NCBI GenBank assembly: GCA_965199105.1 | Contig: CBDAQO010000002.1 | Span: 2,418,001 to 2,482,000 of the forward strand | Origin: LMUY01 sp965199105 | Lineage (GTDB): Bacteria > Pseudomonadota > Alphaproteobacteria > Acetobacterales > Acetobacteraceae | Direction: 5' to 3' | DNA: 64,000 bases | Part shown: piece by piece, positions 61,305-64,000 of the stretch | How the letters are laid out: each line of letters opens with the position of its first letter | How positions within the stretch are numbered: position 1 is the stretch's first letter | Translations under genes and position numbers: made by a program | Notes under the pieces: model-generated | Database searches by the model: none | What the model was told of the DNA's origin: nothing | Seen by the model: only the letters and a program-made list of their open reading frames with translations

Positions 61305-61850
61305 CTAGGCGTTCGCCTCCGATAAGTCCTTGGTCGATAGGTCACTGGGCAGCACGAACCGCAGCAGCCTGCCGCCGCCCTCGCACAGCTCGCGCCACGG
61401 CGAGGCCACGCCGAACTGCGCCAATGCGCCGGACGGAAAGCCACTCGCCATCCGCTGCACCTGCTTGTCCACCCTGGCAGCGCCCGCCCCCGCCAACATC
61501 ATGGCGAGGAGGTGCAGACCGGGGTTGTGGCCGACCAGCAGCACGCTGTCCGCCGCGGCCGGAATCTCGCGCAGCAGGTCGAGCATGTCCTCGGCGTCTG
61601 CCAGATAGAGCGCATCCATCGGTTCGACCACCGGCGGCCTCTGCCACAGGTCAAGCGCCGCCAAGGTCTGCAGCGTGCGCCGCGCCGAGGACACCATCAC
61701 GTGGTCGGGCTGCAGGCCGAACTGGCGCATCGCCAGCGCCATCGCCTTCGCCGCCTGCTGCCCGCGCAAGTTCAGCGGCCGGGCATGGTCGGCCAGGTCG
61801 GGGTCGTCCCAGGACGACTTGGCGTGGCGCAGGAGGAGCAGTTGTCCCAT
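61305..61850 (-). CDS. SixA-like histidine phosphatase
   Basis: 181 residues from the ATG at 61850. The phosphoglycerate-mutase-like fold shows the RHAKSSWDD motif (catalytic His in LLLLRHAKS), SSARRTLQTL and a second His in VLLVGHNPGLH. SixA relatives dephosphorylate phosphohistidine on Hpt domains. Pairing with a CHAD protein in one operon suggests a link to phosphate-polymer or phosphohistidine metabolism; this is inference. An upstream in-frame start (61889) adds 13 unconserved residues. Confidence 0.87.
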   Translation of the reverse strand: MGQLLLLRHAKSSWDDPDLADHARPLNLRGQQAAKAMALAMRQFGLQPDHVMVSSARRTLQTLAALDLWQRPPVVEPMDALYLADAEDMLDLLREIPAAADSVLLVGHNPGLHLLAMMLAGAGAARVDKQVQRMASGFPSGALAQFGVASPWRELCEGGGRLLRFVLPSDLSTKDLSEANA

Positions 61851-61952
61851 ATCGGCCGGATACAAGCACGCCGTCGGGTGGCACGCCATGCGCGCCTTGT
61901 CGCCAGGACGGCCGTGGCCACCTGCAGGCCGGGCAACCCTGTGGGAGTTTGA

Positions 61953-62678
61953 ATGTCAGAGCCAGTCGTCATCGTGGGAGCCTACGGCGCCATCGGCTCG
62001 GCCATCGCGCGACGCTTGGCGGCGGCCGGCCGCGCGCTGCATCTGGTGGGGCGCGACGCTGATCGGCTGCAGGCGCTCGCCGCCGAGTTCGGCGCCACCC
62101 ACGCCACCGCCGACGCGATGGACACCGCCGCCCTGCAGGACGCCGTGCGACAGGCCGGGCCGCGCATCGCCGGGCTGGCCTATTGCGCCGGCTCCATCGT
62201 AATGACGCCGCTCAAGCGCGCCACCGAGGCAGCCTTCCTCGACGCCTTCCGGCTCAACGCGCTGGGCGCCGCCATGGCCGTGGCGGCAGCGGGCGAGGGC
62301 CTGGCCGCGGTGCCGGGCAGCTCGGTGGTGTTGTTCAGCACCGTGGCCGTGCGCGCCGGCTTCACCAACCATACCGTGATCGCTGCCGCCAAGGGCGCGG
62401 TCGAAGGTCTGGTCGTCGCGATGGCGGCGGAGCTGGCGCCCAATACGCGGGTAAACGCGATCGCTCCCAGCCTGACCCGCTCCGGTATCGCCGCCGGCAT
62501 GACGGACAATCCCGCCATGGCCAAGGCCATCGCCGCCCAGCACCCGTTGCCACGGCTGGGCGAGGGGGACGACGCCGGCGCCCTGGCCGCCTTCCTGCTC
62601 TCGCCCGACGCGGGATGGATCACCGGCCAGGTCTTCGCGGTCGACGGTGGCCGCTCCACCGTGCGCACTCGGGGCTGA
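61953..62678 (+). CDS. Short-chain dehydrogenase/reductase
   Basis: 241 residues. The NAD(P) motif is VIVGAYGAIGSAIARRLAAA, more glycine-poor than the classical TGxxxGIG. The active site is atypical: SVVLFSTVAVRAGFTNHTVI keeps the Ser, but the usual YxxxK is replaced by a His-x-x-x-Ala-Ala-Ala-Lys stretch (NHTVIAAAKGAVEG) in which the Lys remains. The C-terminal GWITGQVFAVDGGRSTV is standard. The ATG has GGGAG upstream. It precedes the photolyase gene by 3 nt. Confidence 0.88.
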   Translation: MSEPVVIVGAYGAIGSAIARRLAAAGRALHLVGRDADRLQALAAEFGATHATADAMDTAALQDAVRQAGPRIAGLAYCAGSIVMTPLKRATEAAFLDAFRLNALGAAMAVAAAGEGLAAVPGSSVVLFSTVAVRAGFTNHTVIAAAKGAVEGLVVAMAAELAPNTRVNAIAPSLTRSGIAAGMTDNPAMAKAIAAQHPLPRLGEGDDAGALAAFLLSPDAGWITGQVFAVDGGRSTVRTRG

Positions 62679-62681
62679 CGC

Positions 62682-64000
62682 ATGCCGGGCACGCTCCGCG
62701 TCGTGCTGGGAGACCAGTGCAGCGCCCAGCTCTCCTCGCTGGCCGACCTCGACCCGGCGGCTGACACGGTGCTGATGGCGGAAGTACAGGGCGAGTGTAC
62801 CTATGTACTGCACCACCAGAAGAAGATCGTGCTGGTGCTCTCCGCCATGCGCCATTTCGCCCGCGCCCTGAGCGCCCGCGGCGTGCGCGTGGAGTATGTG
62901 ACGCTGGACGACCCGGCCAACACCCACTCCCTGCGCGGCGAGGTGGTGCGCGCCGCCCAGCGCCTGCGCCCCGACCAGGTGGTGGTGACGGAGTGCGGCG
63001 AGTGGCGCCTGGCGCAGGACATCGCCGGCTGGCAGGACGCGACCGGGCTGCCGGTCGATATCCGTGACGACTCCCGTTTCTTGTGCAAAATCCGAGAGTT
63101 CCGCGCCTGGGCTCATGGCAAGCGCTCGCTGCGGATGGAGTTCTTCTACCGCGAGATGCGCCGGCGTTACGGCCTGCTGATGGAGGCGGAGCAGCCCTTG
63201 GAAGGCCGCTGGAACTTCGACGCCGAGAACCGCAAGCGCCTGCCGCACGGCATCACCGTGCCGGACCCGCCGCACTTCCAGCCGGACGGCATCACCCAGG
63301 ACGTCATCCGCCTGGTCCGCGAGCGCTTCGGCCATCATTTCGGCACCTGCGACGGCTTCAACCTGCCCGTCACCGCCGCCGACGCCACCGCGGCGCTGGC
63401 CGACTTCGTGCAAAACCGGCTGCCGCAATTCGGTGACTGGCAGGACGCGATGAAGACCGGCGCGCCGACGCTGTTCCACGCGCTGATTTCCACTGCCATG
63501 AACGTGGGCCTGCTCGAGCCGCTCGCCGTGTGCCAAGCCGCCGAGGCCGCCTTCCGCGCCGGTCGCATCCCGCTCAACGCCACCGAGGGGTTCATCCGCC
63601 AGGTGCTCGGCTGGCGCGAGTTCGTCCGCGGCATCTACTGGCTGAAGATGCCGGACTACGCCGGGCTGAACGCGCTGGCCGCTACCCGCAAGCTGCCGTG
63701 GTTCTACTGGGACGCCAACACCCGGATGAACTGCATGCACCACGCCATCACCGACACCCGCGCCCATGCCTACGCGCACCACATCCAGCGCCTGATGGTC
63801 ACCGGCAACTTCGCCCTGCTCGCCGGGCTGGACCCGGTGGCGGTGGATGAATGGTACCTGGTGGTCTACGCCGACGCCTATGAGTGGGTGGAGATGCCCA
63901 ACACCCGCGGCATGGCGCTGTTCGCCGACGGGGGGGTGGTGGGCTCCAAACCCTACGCTGCATCAGGCGCTTACATCAACAAGATGAGCGACTACTGCAA
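62682..64000 (+). CDS. Cryptochrome/photolyase-related protein (FeS-BCP, PhrB type), 3' end cut by window
   Basis: The frame is open from the ATG at 62682 to the window edge, about 439 residues. It matches the deoxyribodipyrimidine photolyase-related family: LRVVLGDQCSAQLSSLADLD at the start, HHQKKIVLVLSAMRHFARAL, DDSRFLCKIREFRAWAHGKR, EGFIRQVLGWREFVRGIYW, MNCMHHAITDTRAHAYAHHI and NTRGMALFADGG. Cysteines in MNCMHH and KMSDYC fit the iron-sulfur cluster of FeS-BCP photolyases. It would repair (6-4) photoproducts with FAD and light. The last cysteines lie beyond the window. It is co-transcribed with the SDR gene. Confidence 0.92.
   Translation, partial: MPGTLRVVLGDQCSAQLSSLADLDPAADTVLMAEVQGECTYVLHHQKKIVLVLSAMRHFARALSARGVRVEYVTLDDPANTHSLRGEVVRAAQRLRPDQVVVTECGEWRLAQDIAGWQDATGLPVDIRDDSRFLCKIREFRAWAHGKRSLRMEFFYREMRRRYGLLMEAEQPLEGRWNFDAENRKRLPHGITVPDPPHFQPDGITQDVIRLVRERFGHHFGTCDGFNLPVTAADATAALADFVQNRLPQFGDWQDAMKTGAPTLFHALISTAMNVGLLEPLAVCQAAEAAFRAGRIPLNATEGFIRQVLGWREFVRGIYWLKMPDYAGLNALAATRKLPWFYWDANTRMNCMHHAITDTRAHAYAHHIQRLMVTGNFALLAGLDPVAVDEWYLVVYADAYEWVEMPNTRGMALFADGGVVGSKPYAASGAYINKMSDYC

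Noticed and set aside
61956..63782. 608-codon minus-strand frame over the SDR and photolyase genes
   Set aside because: Shadow of two well-supported plus-strand genes.

Overview
This is 64 kb of GC-rich DNA from an alphaproteobacterium. The F1 ATPase operon order (atpHAGDC with no F0 genes), the Flp/Tad pilus genes, the ELM1-family protein and the general codon bias fit Rhodospirillales, most likely Acetobacteraceae. That placement is an inference; no rRNA or other decisive marker lies in the window. Almost all of it is chromosomal housekeeping and accessory metabolism. Mobile debris is concentrated at 8.1-13.7 kb, and small palindromic repeats are scattered between genes.

Layout. 1-2.9 kb: Flp pilus operon on the minus strand (flp, cpaA, cpaB, cpaC running off the edge). 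3.2-8.05 kb: an amidohydrolase, then a zinc-ribbon PknG-like kinase overlapping a zinc-ribbon PP2C phosphatase. 8.1-14.7 kb: a decayed IS481 transposase, a large hybrid histidine kinase, an intact IS5-type insertion sequence, a decayed IS110 transposase and a double-receiver response regulator. 14.8-27.1 kb: a purine/nucleobase locus with a fused [2Fe-2S]-molybdenum hydroxylase, its FAD subunit, a creatininase-like amidase, a cupin, an ABC importer, a cytosine-deaminase-like enzyme, urate oxidase, an 8-oxoguanine deaminase-like enzyme and a Tsx-like outer-membrane channel. 27.2-34.2 kb: a small secreted protein, an FKBP isomerase, the F1 operon and a ferritin-like protein. 34.4-42.3 kb: TPR, SDR, hydrolase, glycosyltransferase, CHRD, GNAT, DedA, substrate-binding, DoxX-like and PRC-barrel proteins. 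42.3-47.3 kb: four consecutive MFS transporters.

47.3-50.5 kb is the most novel part. A monocistronic-looking 83-residue peptide ends in three exact 20-residue repeats. It lies between an MFS protein and an uncharacterised DUF6065-like protein, with a winged-helix/TPR regulator beyond. The repeats vary almost only at synonymous sites, so the peptide sequence is under selection. It looks like a multi-core precursor or a repeat-type secreted peptide of unknown class.

51.1-64 kb: an IS66-like fragment, a VWA (DUF1194-like) protein with a class III aminotransferase, pyrE, ELM1, a GDPD-family phosphodiesterase whose start is unresolved, gltA, a SixA-like phosphatase with a CHAD protein, an SDR and an FeS photolyase/cryptochrome cut by the window end.

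A second theme is a set of 106-107 bp elements in three sequence families (A, B, C; seven copies). Each is bounded by CTAG or a one-base variant and carries internal hairpins. Several of their ends coincide with the stop codons of adjacent genes, and the intact IS has inserted exactly into one of these CTAG ends. A separate REP-like CCCTCTCCC/GGGAGAGGG element sits between atpA and atpG and at two other sites.
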